DNA of 32,823 nucleotides from Candidatus Krumholzibacteriia bacterium (GCA_014859985.1 JACZKN010000074.1:1-32823); one strand, 5' to 3'. Positions 1-11,088 are shown, counted from the stretch's first letter. Program-made: numbers and translations. The notes: a model not told the origin generated them from the sequence alone.

Positions 1-1
1 G

Positions 2-142
<141 letters not shown>

Positions 143-153
143 GAGGGAATCCC

Positions 154-177
154 GGCGGGGGCGGCGACGCCCCCGCC
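154..177 (+). other. GC-rich intercistronic hairpin between tuf and rpsJ
   Basis: GGCGGGGGC-GGCGAC-GCCCCCGCC: perfect 9-bp stem, 6-nt loop, no T-tract. Confidence 0.6.
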
Positions 178-284
178 AGCGACATGGGACGAGCAGGACC
201 CCCCCGGGGGACACGCGGACGGCGAGCAGGCGGCGGGGCCGGGCCCCGGCGAGGCTGGAGTAGCCGACGCGAAGGAGAACAGAA

Positions 285-593
285 GTGGCTCGACAGAAGA
301 TCAAGATCAGGTTGAGGGCCTACGAGGCGGCGGTGCTCGACCGCTCGGCCGAGGTGATCGTCGCGACCGCGCTGAAGACCGGCGCCCTGGTGCGCGGGCC
401 GATCCCGCTGCCCACGCGCCGCACGACCTACACCGTCCTGCGCTCGCCGCACGTCGACAAGAAGTCGCGGGAGCAGTTCGAGATGCGTATCCACAAGCGG
501 CTGATCGAGATCGAGAACTCGACGCCGCAGACGACGGAATTCCTCAAGAAGCTGACCCTGCCGGCCAGCGTGGACGTCGAGATCAAGGTCTGA
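285..593 (+). CDS. rpsJ: 30S ribosomal protein S10
   Basis: 102 aa; [23 protein letters not shown] and [27 protein letters not shown] motifs. Confidence 0.98.
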   Translation: MARQKIKIRLRAYEAAVLDRSAEVIVATALKTGALVRGPIPLPTRRTTYTVLRSPHVDKKSREQFEMRIHKRLIEIENSTPQTTEFLKKLTLPASVDVEIKV

Positions 594-631
594 TGCCGCC
601 GCACGGCTCGGCTGCCAAGGGAGCGAACAGA

Positions 632-1252
632 ATGATCGGACTGATCGGCAAGAAGCTCGGCATGACCCGCCGCTTCCAGGAGGACGGGCGCAGCGTGCCC
701 GTCACCGTGATCGAGGCTGGTCCCTGCGTCGTCACGCAGGTCAAGAACGAGCGGAGCGACGGCTACTTCGCCGTGCAGCTCGGCTTCGGCGCCAAGAAGC
801 CCAAGAACACCCCGCTGCCCATGCAGGGTCACTTCCGCAAGGTCGGCAGCGGCCCCCTGCGGACCGTCGTCGAGTTCCGCCTCGACGCCGACGCCGGCTA
901 CAAGCCCGGCGACACGGTCGGCGTCGCGGTGCTGGCCGAGGTCGCGACCGTCGACGTGACCGGCACCACCAAGGGACGCGGCTTCGCGGGCAACATCAAG
1001 CGCCACGGCCACCGCCGCGGCCCCGCCGGCCACGGCACCAAGAACGTGCGCATGTCCGGCTCGATCGGCATGCACACCGAGCCGGGCCGCGTGCTGCCGG
1101 GCAAGGCCATGGCCGGCCACATGGGCAACAAGAGGGAAACGAAGCGCAACCTGAAGGTGATCGCCGTCGACCCGGAGCGGAACCTGATCCTGGTCCGCGG
1201 CAGCGTGCCGGGCCACAAGAACGGCATCGTTTTCATCCGGCCCAGCCGGTAG
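632..1252 (+). CDS. rplC: 50S ribosomal protein L3
   Basis: MIGLIGKKLGMTRRFQEDG start at ATG 632; GHRRGPAGHGTKNVRMSGSIG motif. Confidence 0.97.
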   Translation: MIGLIGKKLGMTRRFQEDGRSVPVTVIEAGPCVVTQVKNERSDGYFAVQLGFGAKKPKNTPLPMQGHFRKVGSGPLRTVVEFRLDADAGYKPGDTVGVAVLAEVATVDVTGTTKGRGFAGNIKRHGHRRGPAGHGTKNVRMSGSIGMHTEPGRVLPGKAMAGHMGNKRETKRNLKVIAVDPERNLILVRGSVPGHKNGIVFIRPSR

Positions 1253-1296
1253 CCGCCGGGCTGGTCCCGCGGGACCGGAAAGGAACGAGGTAGGAA

Positions 1297-1926
1297 ATGG
1301 CAACGGCGAAACTCTACAACGGTGCCGGCCAGGTGCAGGGGACGGTGGAACTGCCCGCCTCCCTGTTCGCCCAGCCCGTTCACCGCCAGGCCCTCTACGA
1401 GGCCGTGCGCTGCTTCCTGGCCAACCAGCGCCAGGGCACGCACGACACCCAGACCCGGGCCGAGGTGGCCTATTCGACGGCCAAGCTCTTCCGCCAGAAG
1501 GGCACCGGCCGCGCGCGCGCCGGCTCCGCCGGCAGCCCCACCCGCGTGGGCGGCGGCGTGGCCTTCGGGCCGCACCCGCGCGACTACAGCTACAAGCTGC
1601 CGCGCAAGATCAAGCGCGTGGCGCTCAAGAGCGCCCTGAGCGACCGGGCCGTCAACGAGCGCGTGAACGTCGTCGAGGACTTCGCGCTGGAGGCCCCGCA
1701 GACGAAGGCCGTGGCGGGGATGCTCAAGGCCATGGACCTGCCCGGCCGGCACACCCTGCTGGTGCTGCCGGTCGACGGCGACCGGCTCTGGAAGTCCGCC
1801 CGCAACATCAAGGGCGTGCGGGTGCTGCGCTCCCACGAGCTCAACGCCTACACGATCCTCTGGGCCGACAACCTGGTCTTCACCCGGGCCGCCCTCGCCG
1901 GCGCCGAGGAGGTGTTCGGATCGTGA
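1297..1926 (+). CDS. rplD: 50S ribosomal protein L4
   Basis: 209 aa; [40 protein letters not shown] motif. Confidence 0.97.
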   Translation: MATAKLYNGAGQVQGTVELPASLFAQPVHRQALYEAVRCFLANQRQGTHDTQTRAEVAYSTAKLFRQKGTGRARAGSAGSPTRVGGGVAFGPHPRDYSYKLPRKIKRVALKSALSDRAVNERVNVVEDFALEAPQTKAVAGMLKAMDLPGRHTLLVLPVDGDRLWKSARNIKGVRVLRSHELNAYTILWADNLVFTRAALAGAEEVFGS

Positions 1927-2213
1927 AGGACCTGAGCAAAGTCATCGTGCGCCCGATCATCACCGAGCAGGGCGGGATCATGCGCGAACTCAACAACGAG
2001 TACTCGTTCCAGGTGGCCCCCGAGGCCAACAAGCACGAGGTCAAGAGCGCCGTCGAGCAGTACTTCGGGGTCAAGGTCACCCAGGTGCGGACCATGAACT
2101 ACCGCGGCAAGGTCAAGCGCATGGGGCGCTTCTCCGGCAAGCGCGCGGACTGGAAGAAGGCGGTCGTCACCCTCGCCGAGGGCGAGACGATCGATCTGTT
2201 CGAGGTCGGCTAG
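1923..2213 (+). CDS. rplW: 50S ribosomal protein L23
   Basis: 96 aa; VIVRPIITEQ..EYSFQVAPEANKHEVKSAVEQYFGVKV; 4-bp overlap with rplD. Confidence 0.97.
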   Translation: MKDLSKVIVRPIITEQGGIMRELNNEYSFQVAPEANKHEVKSAVEQYFGVKVTQVRTMNYRGKVKRMGRFSGKRADWKKAVVTLAEGETIDLFEVG

Positions 2214-2309
2214 CGGCGACCCGTCAGGTATAGCCGACGCCGCGCGGCGACCGGCTGCAAAGACGCCCGAGCGCCGCCCCCGGGGCGGCCCGGCAAGGGA
2301 GAGAACGGA

Positions 2310-3137
2310 ATGGCAATCAGGAAACTCAAGCCCGTGACGCCGACCCAGCGGTTCCGGACCGTCGCGGACTTCAGCGAGATCACGCGCAGCGAGCCGGAGA
2401 AGTCGCTGCTCGAGCCGCTGGCCAAGAACGGCGGCCGCAACAACAACGGCCGCATCACGGTGCGGCATCGCGGCGGCGGCCACAAGCGCCGCTACCGCAA
2501 GATCGACTTCAAGCGGAACAAGCACGAGGTGCCGGCCAAGGTCTTCAGCATCGAGTACGACCCCAACCGCAGCGCCCGCATCGCCCTGCTGCACTACGTG
2601 GACGGGGAGAAGCGCTACATCATCTGGCCCAAGGGCCTGCAGGTGGGCGAGACGGTCGTCTCGGGCGAGAAGGCCTCGTTCAACACCGGCAACGCGCTGC
2701 CCCTGGAGCGCATCCCCCTGGGCACGCTGGTGCACAACATCGAGCTGACCATCGGCAAGGGCGGCCAGCTGGCCCGCTCGGCCGGGTCCTTCGCCCAGGT
2801 GATGGCCAAGGAGGGCGAGTACGTCACCCTGCGCATCCCCAGCGGCGAGGTGCGCATGGTCCACAAGCGCTGCATGGCCACCATCGGCGAGGTCGGCAAC
2901 GCCGAGCACGAGAACGTGGTCAGCGGCAAGGCCGGGCGCTCGCGCTGGCTGGGCATCCGCCCGACGGTCCGCGGCGTCGCCATGAACCCGGTCGACCACC
3001 CGCACGGCGGCGGCGAGGGCCGCACCAGCGGCGGCGGCCACCCGGTGACCCCCTGGGGCAAGCCGACCAAGGGCAAGAAGACCCGCAAGAAGCAGCCGTC
3101 GGACGCCTTCATCGTGCGCCGCCGCAAGGCCAAGTAG
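2310..3137 (+). CDS. rplB: 50S ribosomal protein L2
   Basis: 275 aa; [17 protein letters not shown] and [19 protein letters not shown] motifs. Confidence 0.98.
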   Translation: MAIRKLKPVTPTQRFRTVADFSEITRSEPEKSLLEPLAKNGGRNNNGRITVRHRGGGHKRRYRKIDFKRNKHEVPAKVFSIEYDPNRSARIALLHYVDGEKRYIIWPKGLQVGETVVSGEKASFNTGNALPLERIPLGTLVHNIELTIGKGGQLARSAGSFAQVMAKEGEYVTLRIPSGEVRMVHKRCMATIGEVGNAEHENVVSGKAGRSRWLGIRPTVRGVAMNPVDHPHGGGEGRTSGGGHPVTPWGKPTKGKKTRKKQPSDAFIVRRRKAK

Positions 3138-3144
3138 TCACCGC

Positions 3145-3165
3145 CGGCCGCCGGCGCGGCGGCCG
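3145..3165 (+). other. GC-rich intercistronic hairpin between rplB and rpsS
   Basis: CGGCCGCC-GGCGC-GGCGGCCG: perfect 8-bp stem, 5-nt loop. Confidence 0.55.
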
Positions 3166-3184
3166 CAACGGAGGAAGCTGGAAC

Positions 3185-3454
3185 ATGTCGAGAAGCATCA
3201 AGAAGGGGCCGTTCGTCGATACGTCCCTGCTGACCAAGGTCGAGAGGCTGAACAGCGCGGGCGACAAGCGGGTGGTCAAGACCTGGTCGCGCCGCTCGAC
3301 GGTCGTGCCCGAGTTCCTCGGCCACACGATCGCGGTGCACAACGGCAAGCAGTTCGTGCCCGTCTACGTGCAGGAGAACATGGTTGGCCACAAGCTCGGC
3401 GAGTTCGCGCCGACGCGGACGTACCGGGGCCACACCAGCAAGAAGAAGAAGTAA
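3185..3454 (+). CDS. rpsS: 30S ribosomal protein S19
   Basis: [46 protein letters not shown]. Confidence 0.98.
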   Translation: MSRSIKKGPFVDTSLLTKVERLNSAGDKRVVKTWSRRSTVVPEFLGHTIAVHNGKQFVPVYVQENMVGHKLGEFAPTRTYRGHTSKKKK

Positions 3455-3473
3455 CACGCTGGAGGTTTCCGAG

Positions 3474-3821
3474 ATGGAGGCACGTGCCGTCTCCCGCTAC
3501 ATCCGCATCTCGCCGCGCAAGGCCCGGCTCGTCGCCGACCTGATCCGCGGCAAGAACGTGGACGAGGCGCTGGGCATCCTGGCCCTGACGCCCAAGAAGG
3601 CCTCGCCGTACCTGCGCAAGGCCGTCCTGTCGGCCGCCGCCAACGCCCGCAACAGGAGCGACGGCGACGTCCGGGTCAAGAATGCGGACCTGCTGATCAA
3701 GGAGATCCTCATCAACGAGGGCCCGACGCTGAAGCGGATCCGCCCGCGGGCCCAGGGCCGCGCGTACCGCATCCACAAGCGGACGAGCCACATCGAGGTC
3801 ACTGTCGCGGCCGGGGCCTGA
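3474..3821 (+). CDS. rplV: 50S ribosomal protein L22
   Basis: Start trimmed to ATG 3474 ([26 protein letters not shown]); [18 protein letters not shown] motif. Confidence 0.97.
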   Translation: MEARAVSRYIRISPRKARLVADLIRGKNVDEALGILALTPKKASPYLRKAVLSAAANARNRSDGDVRVKNADLLIKEILINEGPTLKRIRPRAQGRAYRIHKRTSHIEVTVAAGA

Positions 3822-3840
3822 CCGGTCCGGAAGATACGCG

Positions 3841-3861
3841 GCGGGCCCTGCGGGGGCCCGC
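3841..3861 (+). other. GC-rich intercistronic hairpin between rplV and rpsC
   Basis: GCGGGCCC-TGCGG-GGGCCCGC: perfect 8-bp stem. Confidence 0.55.
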
Positions 3862-3914
3862 ACCGGGATTGACGCCGCCCCCGGGCCCACGGGGACGGCA
3901 ACGGAAGGAAGACC

Positions 3915-4589
3915 ATGGGGCAGAAAACGCATCCGATCGGGTTCAGGCTGGGGATCGTCAAGGACTGGAACGCGGCCTGGTTCACCGAGAAGCACTTCGC
4001 CGACTGGCTGAACGAGGACCTGCTGCTGCGCAAGTACATCATGGCCCGGGTCGGCGGCGCCGGCGTCGAGTCGGTGAAGATCAAGCGCTTCCGCGAGAAG
4101 GTCAACATCGTGGTCGCCACCAGCCGCCCCGGCGTGGTCATCGGCAAGAAGGGCCAGAAGGCGGACCAGCTGCGCGCCGAGTTGCAGAAGATGATCGGCA
4201 AGAACGTCAAGCTGGACGTCGAGGAGGTCAAGAAGCCGGAGCTGAGCGCCATGCTGGTCGCCGACCACATCGCCGTGCAGCTCGAGGGCCGCGTCTCCTT
4301 CCGGCGGGCCATGAAGAAGTCCATCGCCACGGCGATGCGCATGGGCGCCAAGGGCATCAAGATCCGCTGCGCCGGCCGGCTCGGCGGCGCCGAGATGTCC
4401 CGGGTCGAGACCTACCACGACGGCAGTGTGCCCCTGCACACGCTGCGTGCGGACATCGACTACGGCACCGCGACGGCCCGCACCCAGTACGGGGCCATCG
4501 GCGTGAAGGTCTGGATCTGCAAGGGCGAGATCTTCCCGGCCGAGTACAAGGAGCAGCAGCGCAAGCAGGTGGTCGAGCAGCGGGCCTGA
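3915..4589 (+). CDS. rpsC: 30S ribosomal protein S3
   Basis: [30 protein letters not shown]-domain motif. Confidence 0.98.
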   Translation: MGQKTHPIGFRLGIVKDWNAAWFTEKHFADWLNEDLLLRKYIMARVGGAGVESVKIKRFREKVNIVVATSRPGVVIGKKGQKADQLRAELQKMIGKNVKLDVEEVKKPELSAMLVADHIAVQLEGRVSFRRAMKKSIATAMRMGAKGIKIRCAGRLGGAEMSRVETYHDGSVPLHTLRADIDYGTATARTQYGAIGVKVWICKGEIFPAEYKEQQRKQVVEQRA

Positions 4590-4676
4590 CGGCCGCGCCC
4601 CGGCCCGTGGCCGGACCGCTCGTGGAAGCCTGGCCCGTAGGCACAGCCCGGGCCGAGAGAAGAGGACGACAGAACC

Positions 4677-5090
4677 ATGTTGATGCCGAAGCGCACCAAG
4701 TTCCGGAAGATGTTCAAGGGCCGTCGCACGGGCCTGGCCTGGCGCGGGTCCACCATCGCCTTCGGCGACTACGGCCTGCAGGCGCTCGACAACGGCTGGA
4801 TCACCAGCCGCCAGATCGAGGCCACCCGTATCGCCATCACGCGCCACATGAAGCGCGTGGGCCAGGTCTGGATCCGGGTCTTCCCGGACAAGCCCATCAC
4901 CCTGAAGCCCGCCGAGACCCGCATGGGCAAGGGCAAGGGCAACCCGGAGTACTGGGTGGCGGTGGTCAAGCCGGGCCGGATCCTGTTCGAGATCAACGGC
5001 GTGGACCACGCCCTGGCCAAGAAGGCCCTGGGCCTCGGCGCCTCCAAGCTGCCGTTCAAGACGCGCATCGTCAGCCGTCAGGGAGAGTAG
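4677..5090 (+). CDS. rplP: 50S ribosomal protein L16
   Basis: [37 protein letters not shown]. Confidence 0.98.
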   Translation: MLMPKRTKFRKMFKGRRTGLAWRGSTIAFGDYGLQALDNGWITSRQIEATRIAITRHMKRVGQVWIRVFPDKPITLKPAETRMGKGKGNPEYWVAVVKPGRILFEINGVDHALAKKALGLGASKLPFKTRIVSRQGE

Positions 5091-5094
5091 AGCG

Positions 5095-5292
5095 ATGAAG
5101 AAAGCCCACGAACTGCGGGACATGCCGCTCGAGGAGCTCGAGGGCCTCGAGCGGGAGAAGGCCGAGGATCTGATGAACCTGAAGATCCGGCTCAAGATGC
5201 GCCAGCTCGACAACCCGTTGCAGGTGCGCAACCTGCGCCGCGAGATCGCGGTTGTCAAGACGGTGATCACCCAGAAGAGGGCCGCCCTCTAG
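5095..5292 (+). CDS. rpmC: 50S ribosomal protein L29
   Basis: 65 aa; [47 protein letters not shown]. Confidence 0.96.
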   Translation: MKKAHELRDMPLEELEGLEREKAEDLMNLKIRLKMRQLDNPLQVRNLRREIAVVKTVITQKRAAL

Positions 5293-5348
5293 GCGACCGC
5301 ACGGACCGGCCGGCCGCGGGCCGCCGGGACCCAGGGAGTAGTGACAAG

Positions 5349-5612
5349 ATGACCAATACCGAGAGAAACGTGCGAGCCGTGCGCATCGGCGAAGTGGTCT
5401 CCGACAAGATGAACCAGACCGTGGTCGTCAAGGTGAGCCGCCGCTTCCCGCACCCGCTCTACAAGCGGATCATCACCCGCACGGCCCGGCTCGTCGCGCA
5501 CGACGAGGCCAACGAGTGCAAGGTCGGCGACATCGTGAAGGTCATGGCGACCCGTCCCCTCTCCAAGACGAAGCGCTGGCGGGTCGCGGAGATTCTCGAA
5601 CGGGCCAAGTAG
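5349..5612 (+). CDS. rpsQ: 30S ribosomal protein S17
   Basis: [31 protein letters not shown]. Confidence 0.97.
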   Translation: MTNTERNVRAVRIGEVVSDKMNQTVVVKVSRRFPHPLYKRIITRTARLVAHDEANECKVGDIVKVMATRPLSKTKRWRVAEILERAK

Positions 5613-5629
5613 TCCGGAGGAATGGTGCA

Positions 5630-6001
5630 ATGATTCAGGAATACACGAGACTCGTGGTCGCGGACAACTCGGGCGCCAAGGTCGTCCAGTGCTTCCGCGT
5701 CCTGGGCGGGAGCCACCGGCGCTACGCGCGGGTCGGCGACATCATCGTCGCCTCGGTCAAGTCGGCCATTCCCAACGGCAACGTGAAGAAGGGCCAGGTC
5801 GTCAAGTGCGTCATCGTGCGCACCCGCAAGGAGATCGGCCGCAAGGACGGGTCGTACATCCGCTTCAGCGACAACGCCGCGGTGATCATCCAGGAGGACG
5901 GCGAGAACCCGGTGGGGACGCGCATCTTCGGGCCGGTGGCGCGCGAGCTGCGCGACAAGAAGTTCATGAAGATCGTCTCGCTGGCCCCGGAGGTGCTGTG
6001 A
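5630..6001 (+). CDS. rplN: 50S ribosomal protein L14
   Basis: Start trimmed to ATG 5630, [27 protein letters not shown]. Confidence 0.98.
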   Translation: MIQEYTRLVVADNSGAKVVQCFRVLGGSHRRYARVGDIIVASVKSAIPNGNVKKGQVVKCVIVRTRKEIGRKDGSYIRFSDNAAVIIQEDGENPVGTRIFGPVARELRDKKFMKIVSLAPEVL

Positions 6002-6315
6002 TGCGGATCAAGAAGAGCGACCTGGTCCGCGTGATGTCCGGCAACGACAGGGGCATGGAGGGCAAGGTCCTCAAGGTGTTCCCCGAGTCGGGCCGCATCA
6101 TCGTGGAGAAGGTCAACCTGATCAAGCGCCACACGAAGGCCAGCCGGAACATGCCGCAGGGCGGCATCATCGAGAAGGAAGGCCCGATCAACGCTTCGAA
6201 CGTGATGCTGGTCTGCCCCAACACGGGCAAGCCGACCCGCATCGGCAAGGAAATCCTGTCCGACGGCAGCCGCGCTCGCGTGAGCAAGAGAAGCGGCGAG
6301 ATGCTGAACGACTGA
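6001..6315 (+). CDS. rplX: 50S ribosomal protein L24
   Basis: [51 protein letters not shown] overlap with rplN. Confidence 0.97.
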   Translation: MRIKKSDLVRVMSGNDRGMEGKVLKVFPESGRIIVEKVNLIKRHTKASRNMPQGGIIEKEGPINASNVMLVCPNTGKPTRIGKEILSDGSRARVSKRSGEMLND

Positions 6316-6341
6316 TGGCGTCCGCTGGGAGGAAAGAGAAC

Positions 6342-6893
6342 ATGGCTGCTGCGGCGAAGCCCAACATGAGGGTGAAATACGAGCAGGAGGTGGTCACGGC
6401 CCTGCGTGAGAAGTTCGGCTACACGAGCCCCATGCAGACACCGAAGCCGGTGAAGGTCGTGATCAACATGGGTCTGGGCAAGGCGCCCACGAACCCGAAG
6501 ATCATGGAGAACGCGCTGGTGGACCTGGAGGCGATCGCCGGCCAGAAGGCCGTCAAGACCCGTGCCCGCAAGTCCATCTCGAACTTCAAGATCCGCGAGG
6601 GCATGCACGTCGGCGCGGCCGTGACGCTGCGCGACCGGCGGATGTGGGAGTTCCTGGACCGCTTCATCAACGTGGCCCTGCCGCGCATCCGCGACTTCCG
6701 CGGCGTGCCGGCGCGGCTCAGCGGGTACGGCGACTTCACCCTGGGTCTGAAGGACCAGCTGATCTTCCCGGAGATCGACTACGACAAGGTGGACGAGCCC
6801 CGGGGCATGAACATCACCATCGTCACCACGGCGACGAACGACGAAGAAGGCCGGGAACTGCTCAGGCTGCTCGGCATGCCGTTCCGGCGATAA
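6342..6893 (+). CDS. rplE: 50S ribosomal protein L5
   Basis: [42 protein letters not shown] 6342 preferred because of GGGAGG upstream (ORF opens at 6315). Confidence 0.96.
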   Translation: MAAAAKPNMRVKYEQEVVTALREKFGYTSPMQTPKPVKVVINMGLGKAPTNPKIMENALVDLEAIAGQKAVKTRARKSISNFKIREGMHVGAAVTLRDRRMWEFLDRFINVALPRIRDFRGVPARLSGYGDFTLGLKDQLIFPEIDYDKVDEPRGMNITIVTTATNDEEGRELLRLLGMPFRR

Positions 6894-6906
6894 GGAGGAG
6901 TGAATC

Positions 6907-7092
6907 TTGGCCAGGAAATCGTTGATCGCCAAGGCCCAGCGGAAGCCCAAGTTCAAGGTGAGGGCCTACAACCGGTGCCGCCGCTGCGGCCGGTCCCGGG
7001 CCTTCATCCGCAAGTTCGGACTCTGCCGTCTGTGTTTCCGGCAACTCGCCCTCAACGGCGACATCCCGGGCGTGACCAAGGCGAGCTGGTAG
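6907..7092 (+). CDS. rpsN: 30S ribosomal protein S14, zinc-binding (C+) type Z
   Basis: 61 aa; [30 protein letters not shown] (CxxC...CxxC); TTG start behind GGAGGAG. Confidence 0.96.
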   Translation: MARKSLIAKAQRKPKFKVRAYNRCRRCGRSRAFIRKFGLCRLCFRQLALNGDIPGVTKASW

Positions 7093-7111
7093 CGAGACAG
7101 GAGCGAGTGCA

Positions 7112-7519
7112 ATGAGCATGACCGATCCCATCGCGGATATGTTGACCCGCATCCGCAACGCGACGACGGCCGGCCACCGGCGGGTCGAGATGCCGGCTTC
7201 GGGCCAGAAGCGGGCCATGGCCGAGCTGCTGGTGAAGCAGGGCTACGTGGAGAAGTTCGAATTCATCGAGGACGGTCCGCAGGGCACCCTGCGGCTGTTC
7301 CTGAAGTACTACAGCCGGGATGGCCGGCGGACCGGGGTGATCGAGGGCATCCGGCGCGTGAGCCGCCCGGGCCGCCGGATCTTCGCCGGCAAGGACAACA
7401 TCCCGAAGGTCTGCGGCGGCTACGGGATCAGCATCCTGTCCACCAACCAGGGGATCCTGACGGGGCACCAGTGCCGGATGCGTGGCATCGGCGGCGAAGT
7501 GCTCTGCGAGGTCTGGTAA
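7112..7519 (+). CDS. rpsH: 30S ribosomal protein S8
   Basis: MSMTDPIADMLTRIRNA ... GGEVLCEVW C-terminus. Confidence 0.98.
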   Translation: MSMTDPIADMLTRIRNATTAGHRRVEMPASGQKRAMAELLVKQGYVEKFEFIEDGPQGTLRLFLKYYSRDGRRTGVIEGIRRVSRPGRRIFAGKDNIPKVCGGYGISILSTNQGILTGHQCRMRGIGGEVLCEVW

Positions 7520-7558
7520 GCAGGTCCCCCGGGACCGGATACCGCGAGGAGCAGAACG

Positions 7559-8098
7559 ATGTCGCGCATTGGCAACAACCCGATTTCCCTGCCCGCCGGC
7601 GTGACCGTCACCGTCGACGGCAAGACCTGCGTGGTCAAGGGGCCCAAGGGCGAGCACCGGCAGCACATTCCCGTCGGCCTCGGGGTCGAGACCAGGGAAG
7701 GCAAGGTGCACGTCAGCCGCCCGGACGACAGCAAGCCCATGAAGGCGCGGCACGGCCTGGTCAGGGCCCTGATCGCCAACCAGGTGACGGGGGTCACGGC
7801 GGGCTTCCAGAAGAAGCTCGAGATCGTCGGCGTCGGCTACCGCGCCGCGGTCAAGGGCAGCATCCTGGACCTGCAGCTGCAGTTCAGCCACCCGGTGGAG
7901 TACCCGATCCCCGCCGACGTGAAGATCAGCTGCCCGGACCAGACCCACATCGTGGTCGAAGGCATCGACAAGCAGCGCGTCGGCCAGGTCGCGGCCGAGA
8001 TCCGCGCATACCGCAAGCCCGAGCCGTACAAGGGCAAGGGCATCCGTTACGAGGGCGAGGAGATCGTCCGCAAGGCCGGCAAGGCGGCGGGCAAGTAG
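7559..8098 (+). CDS. rplF: 50S ribosomal protein L6
   Basis: MSRIGNNPISLPAGVTV; EPYKGKGIRYEGEEIVRKAGKAAGK. Confidence 0.98.
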   Translation: MSRIGNNPISLPAGVTVTVDGKTCVVKGPKGEHRQHIPVGLGVETREGKVHVSRPDDSKPMKARHGLVRALIANQVTGVTAGFQKKLEIVGVGYRAAVKGSILDLQLQFSHPVEYPIPADVKISCPDQTHIVVEGIDKQRVGQVAAEIRAYRKPEPYKGKGIRYEGEEIVRKAGKAAGK

Positions 8099-8124
8099 GC
8101 CGCCGGGCCGGGAGGTGACGTCCA

Positions 8125-8499
8125 ATGATCAGTGTCAGCAAGAAGCGGCGCAGCGCCCGCCTGCAGCGCAAGGTGCGGGTGCGCAGGAAGCTGCACGGCA
8201 CCGCGGAGCGTCCGCGGGTGACCGTGTTCCGCAGCCACCGGAACATCTACGCCCAGGTGGTCGACGACGACCAGGGCCGCACGCTGCTGTCGTACGACGG
8301 CAGCCGGGGCGGCGAGTGCGAGGTTCCCGAGGGCATCGGCGGCAAGTGCGCCGTGGCCTACGCGGTCGGGCGCAACCTGGCCGGCATCGCGAAGGAGAAG
8401 GGGATCACCGCCATGGTCTTCGACCGCAACGGTTACCTCTACCACGGGCGCGTCGCCGCCCTGGCCCGCGGGCTCAGGGACGGCGGTATCGAAGTCTAG
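8125..8499 (+). CDS. rplR: 50S ribosomal protein L18
   Basis: RVRRKLHGTAERPRVTVFRSHRNIYAQVVDDDQGRTL; VFDRNGYLYHGRVAALARGLRDGGIEV. Confidence 0.97.
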   Translation: MISVSKKRRSARLQRKVRVRRKLHGTAERPRVTVFRSHRNIYAQVVDDDQGRTLLSYDGSRGGECEVPEGIGGKCAVAYAVGRNLAGIAKEKGITAMVFDRNGYLYHGRVAALARGLRDGGIEV

Positions 8500-8541
8500 G
8501 ACCCGACCGGCCGCGCGCCGGTGGAATCAGGAGCAAGGCAG

Positions 8542-9117
8542 ATGGCGGATTTCACGAACAGCAACACGGGCGGCCGCGGTCGCGATTCCCGCGAACCCCG
8601 CGACGCGTCCGGCGACATGCACGAGAACGTGATCAACATCAACCGCGTGGCCAAGGTGGTCAAGGGCGGCCGGCGCTTCAGCTTCAGCGCCATCGTGGCC
8701 GTCGGCGACGGCAAGGGCAAGGTCGGCGTCGCCATGGGCAAGGCCAACGAGATCGCCGACGCCATCCGCAAGGGCGGCGAGGGTGCGCGCACCGCCCAGG
8801 TCACCGTGCCGATGCTCGGCGACACGATCCCCTACCAGGTGATCGGGCGCTTCGGGGCGAGCCGCGTGCTGCTCAAGCCGGCCAGCCCCGGTACGGGGAT
8901 CATCGCCGCCGGCGGCGTGCGCGCGATCCTCGAGGCGGCGGGCGTCAAGAACATCCTGACCAAGCAGCTCGGCTCGCGCAATCCCAACAACGTGGTCAAG
9001 GCCACCATGGACGGCCTGCGCCAGCTGCACACCGTCGAGCAGATCGCCGCCAAGCGCGGCCTGACCGTCCCCGAGGTCCTGGGCTTCGACCGCAAGGAGA
9101 CGACGGGCCATGAGTAA
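8542..9117 (+). CDS. rpsE: 30S ribosomal protein S5
   Basis: [39 protein letters not shown]; start trimmed to ATG 8542. Confidence 0.97.
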   Translation: MADFTNSNTGGRGRDSREPRDASGDMHENVININRVAKVVKGGRRFSFSAIVAVGDGKGKVGVAMGKANEIADAIRKGGEGARTAQVTVPMLGDTIPYQVIGRFGASRVLLKPASPGTGIIAAGGVRAILEAAGVKNILTKQLGSRNPNNVVKATMDGLRQLHTVEQIAAKRGLTVPEVLGFDRKETTGHE

Positions 9118-9292
9118 GCTGAAGATCCGGCAGGTCAAGAGCGTGATCGGGCGGCCCCGGAAGCACCGCCTCGTGATCGAGTCCCTGGGCCTGAAGCGCA
9201 ACCAGACCGAAGTGGTCCACGACGACACCCCCGCGATCCGCGGGATGGCGTTCAAGGTAAGGCACCTCGTCGAGGTGGAAGAGGTCAAGTGA
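9110..9292 (+). CDS. rpmD: 50S ribosomal protein L30
   Basis: 60 aa; [53 protein letters not shown]. Confidence 0.96.
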   Translation: MSKLKIRQVKSVIGRPRKHRLVIESLGLKRNQTEVVHDDTPAIRGMAFKVRHLVEVEEVK

Positions 9293-9744
9293 ACATGCTC
9301 AAGCTGAACAACCTCGGCGCGCCCAAGGGCGCGAACCGCGACACGAAGCGGCGCGGGCGCGGCCCCGGCTCCGGCCAGGGCAAGACCGGCGGGCGCGGCC
9401 ACAAGGGCCAGAAGGCCCGCTCCGGCGGCGGCATCCCGCCCTGGTTCGAGGGCGGCCAGATGCCCCTGAACCGCCGTCTGCCCAAGCGCGGCTTCACGAA
9501 CATCTTCAAGAAGAGCTTCCAGCTGGTCAACGTCGACGAGCTGGAGGCGGTGTTCGAGGCGGGCGCGAAGGTCGACAACGAGTCGCTGGCCCTGGCCGGG
9601 CTCGTCAAGCACCTGGACCGGCCGGTCAAGCTCCTGGGCCGGGGCAAGGTGGAGAAGTCGCTGCAGATCGAGGTGGCCAAGGCCAGCAGGGCCGCGGTCG
9701 CCGCCGTGGAAGCCGCCGGCGGTTCCGTGACCGTGACAGGCTGA
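9289..9744 (+). CDS. rplO: 50S ribosomal protein L15 (start GTG 9289 or ATG 9295)
   Basis: LNNLGAPKGANRDTKRRGRGPGSGQGKTGGRGHKGQKARSGG. Confidence 0.97.
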   Translation: MNMLKLNNLGAPKGANRDTKRRGRGPGSGQGKTGGRGHKGQKARSGGGIPPWFEGGQMPLNRRLPKRGFTNIFKKSFQLVNVDELEAVFEAGAKVDNESLALAGLVKHLDRPVKLLGRGKVEKSLQIEVAKASRAAVAAVEAAGGSVTVTG

Positions 9745-9781
9745 TGCGCACCTGGGATTCCGAGCCAAAGGAAGCTTCGCT

Positions 9782-11083
9782 TTGAACATCACCAGCAGCT
9801 ACCAGAGCATGTTCAGGATCCCCGAACTGAAGCGTCGGCTCCTGTTCACCGGGCTCATCCTGCTGATCTACAGGCTGGGCAGCCACGTGCCCACGCCGGG
9901 CATCAATCGTGCGGCCCTGGCGCAGCTGTTCCAGAGCCAGTCGGGCTCCCTGATGGGACTCTACGACATGTTCTCGGGCGGCAACCTGAGCAGCGCGACG
10001 ATCTTCGCCCTGGGCATCATGCCGTACATCAGCGCCTCGATCATCTTCCAGCTCCTGCAGGCGGTGGTGCCGTACTTCGAGAAGCTGGCCAAGGAGGGCG
10101 AGGAGGGCCGCAAGAAGATCACCCAGTACACGCGCCTGGCGACGGTCTTCCTGGCGCTGATCCAGTCCTTCGGCATGGCCGCGGGCCTGGAGCAGATGGG
10201 CGGCATCGTCACCAACCCGGGCATGGGCTTCAAGCTCCTGACGGCGATCACCCTGACCGCCGGCACCGTGTTCGTGATGTGGCTGGGCGAGCAGATCACC
10301 GAGCGGGGCATCGGCAACGGCATCTCCCTGATCATCTTCATCGGCATCGTGGCCGCCTACCCGACCGACATCCTGAACACGGCGCAGCAGCTCGCCAGCG
10401 GCGACATGCACGTGATCAAGGCGCTCGTCATCGGCGTGTTCATGCTCTTCGTGATCGCGGGCATCATCGCCATCACGCAGGCGCAGCGGAAGATCCCGGT
10501 GCAGTACGCCAAGAAGATCGTGGGACGCCGCGTCTACGGCGGGGCCAACACCCACATCCCGCTGAAGGTCAACACCGCCGGCGTGATCCCCATCATCTTC
10601 GCGCAGGCCATCATCATGTTCCCGGCGACCCTGGGCCAGATGTTCCCCAACGTCGGCTTCCTGACGTCCCTGAGCATGGCCTTCCAGCCGCCGATGCCGC
10701 TGTACGTGATCGTGTACTCGGCGCTGATCATCCTGTTCGCCTACTTCTACACCGCGGTCATCCTCAACCCGGTCGACCTGGCGGACAACATGAAGAAGAA
10801 CAGCGGCTTCATCCCGGGCGTGCGCCCCGGCAAGAAGACCGCGGAGTACATCGACCGGGTCCTGACCCGGGTCACGCTGCCGGGCGCGGTCTTCCTCGCG
10901 GTGATCGCGGTCCTGCCCGACATGATGATCGCGTGGCTGAGGGTTCCCTTCTACTTCGGCGGGACGGGGCTGCTGATCGTGGTCGGCGTGGCCCTGGACA
11001 CCCTGCAGCAGATCGAATCGCACCTGGTCATGCGCCATTACGACGGCTTCATGACGAAGGGTCGGCTGCGGGCGCGGAGGTAG
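9782..11083 (+). CDS. secY: Protein translocase subunit SecY
   Basis: 433 aa polytopic; SHVPTPGINRAAL, YDMFSGGNLSSATIFALGIMPYISASIIFQLL, QAQRKIPVQYAKKIVGRR; TTG start. Confidence 0.98.
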   Translation: MNITSSYQSMFRIPELKRRLLFTGLILLIYRLGSHVPTPGINRAALAQLFQSQSGSLMGLYDMFSGGNLSSATIFALGIMPYISASIIFQLLQAVVPYFEKLAKEGEEGRKKITQYTRLATVFLALIQSFGMAAGLEQMGGIVTNPGMGFKLLTAITLTAGTVFVMWLGEQITERGIGNGISLIIFIGIVAAYPTDILNTAQQLASGDMHVIKALVIGVFMLFVIAGIIAITQAQRKIPVQYAKKIVGRRVYGGANTHIPLKVNTAGVIPIIFAQAIIMFPATLGQMFPNVGFLTSLSMAFQPPMPLYVIVYSALIILFAYFYTAVILNPVDLADNMKKNSGFIPGVRPGKKTAEYIDRVLTRVTLPGAVFLAVIAVLPDMMIAWLRVPFYFGGTGLLIVVGVALDTLQQIESHLVMRHYDGFMTKGRLRARR

Positions 11084-11088
11084 CGGGG

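Noticed and set aside
261-2240. Exact 10-mer TAGCCGACGC in two gaps (261-270 and 2231-2240)
   Set aside because: Too short in GC-rich DNA to distinguish from chance; flanks differ.
3276-5270. Long minus-strand ORF (664 aa) opposite rpsS-rpmC
   Set aside because: Low-complexity His/Asp/Arg/Ala/Leu-rich translation antisense to certain ribosomal genes; expected artefact of high GC.
10279-11088. Upstream part of the 482-aa ORF ending in adk
   Set aside because: Out-of-frame reading of secY; the Adk homology begins at GTG 11089.
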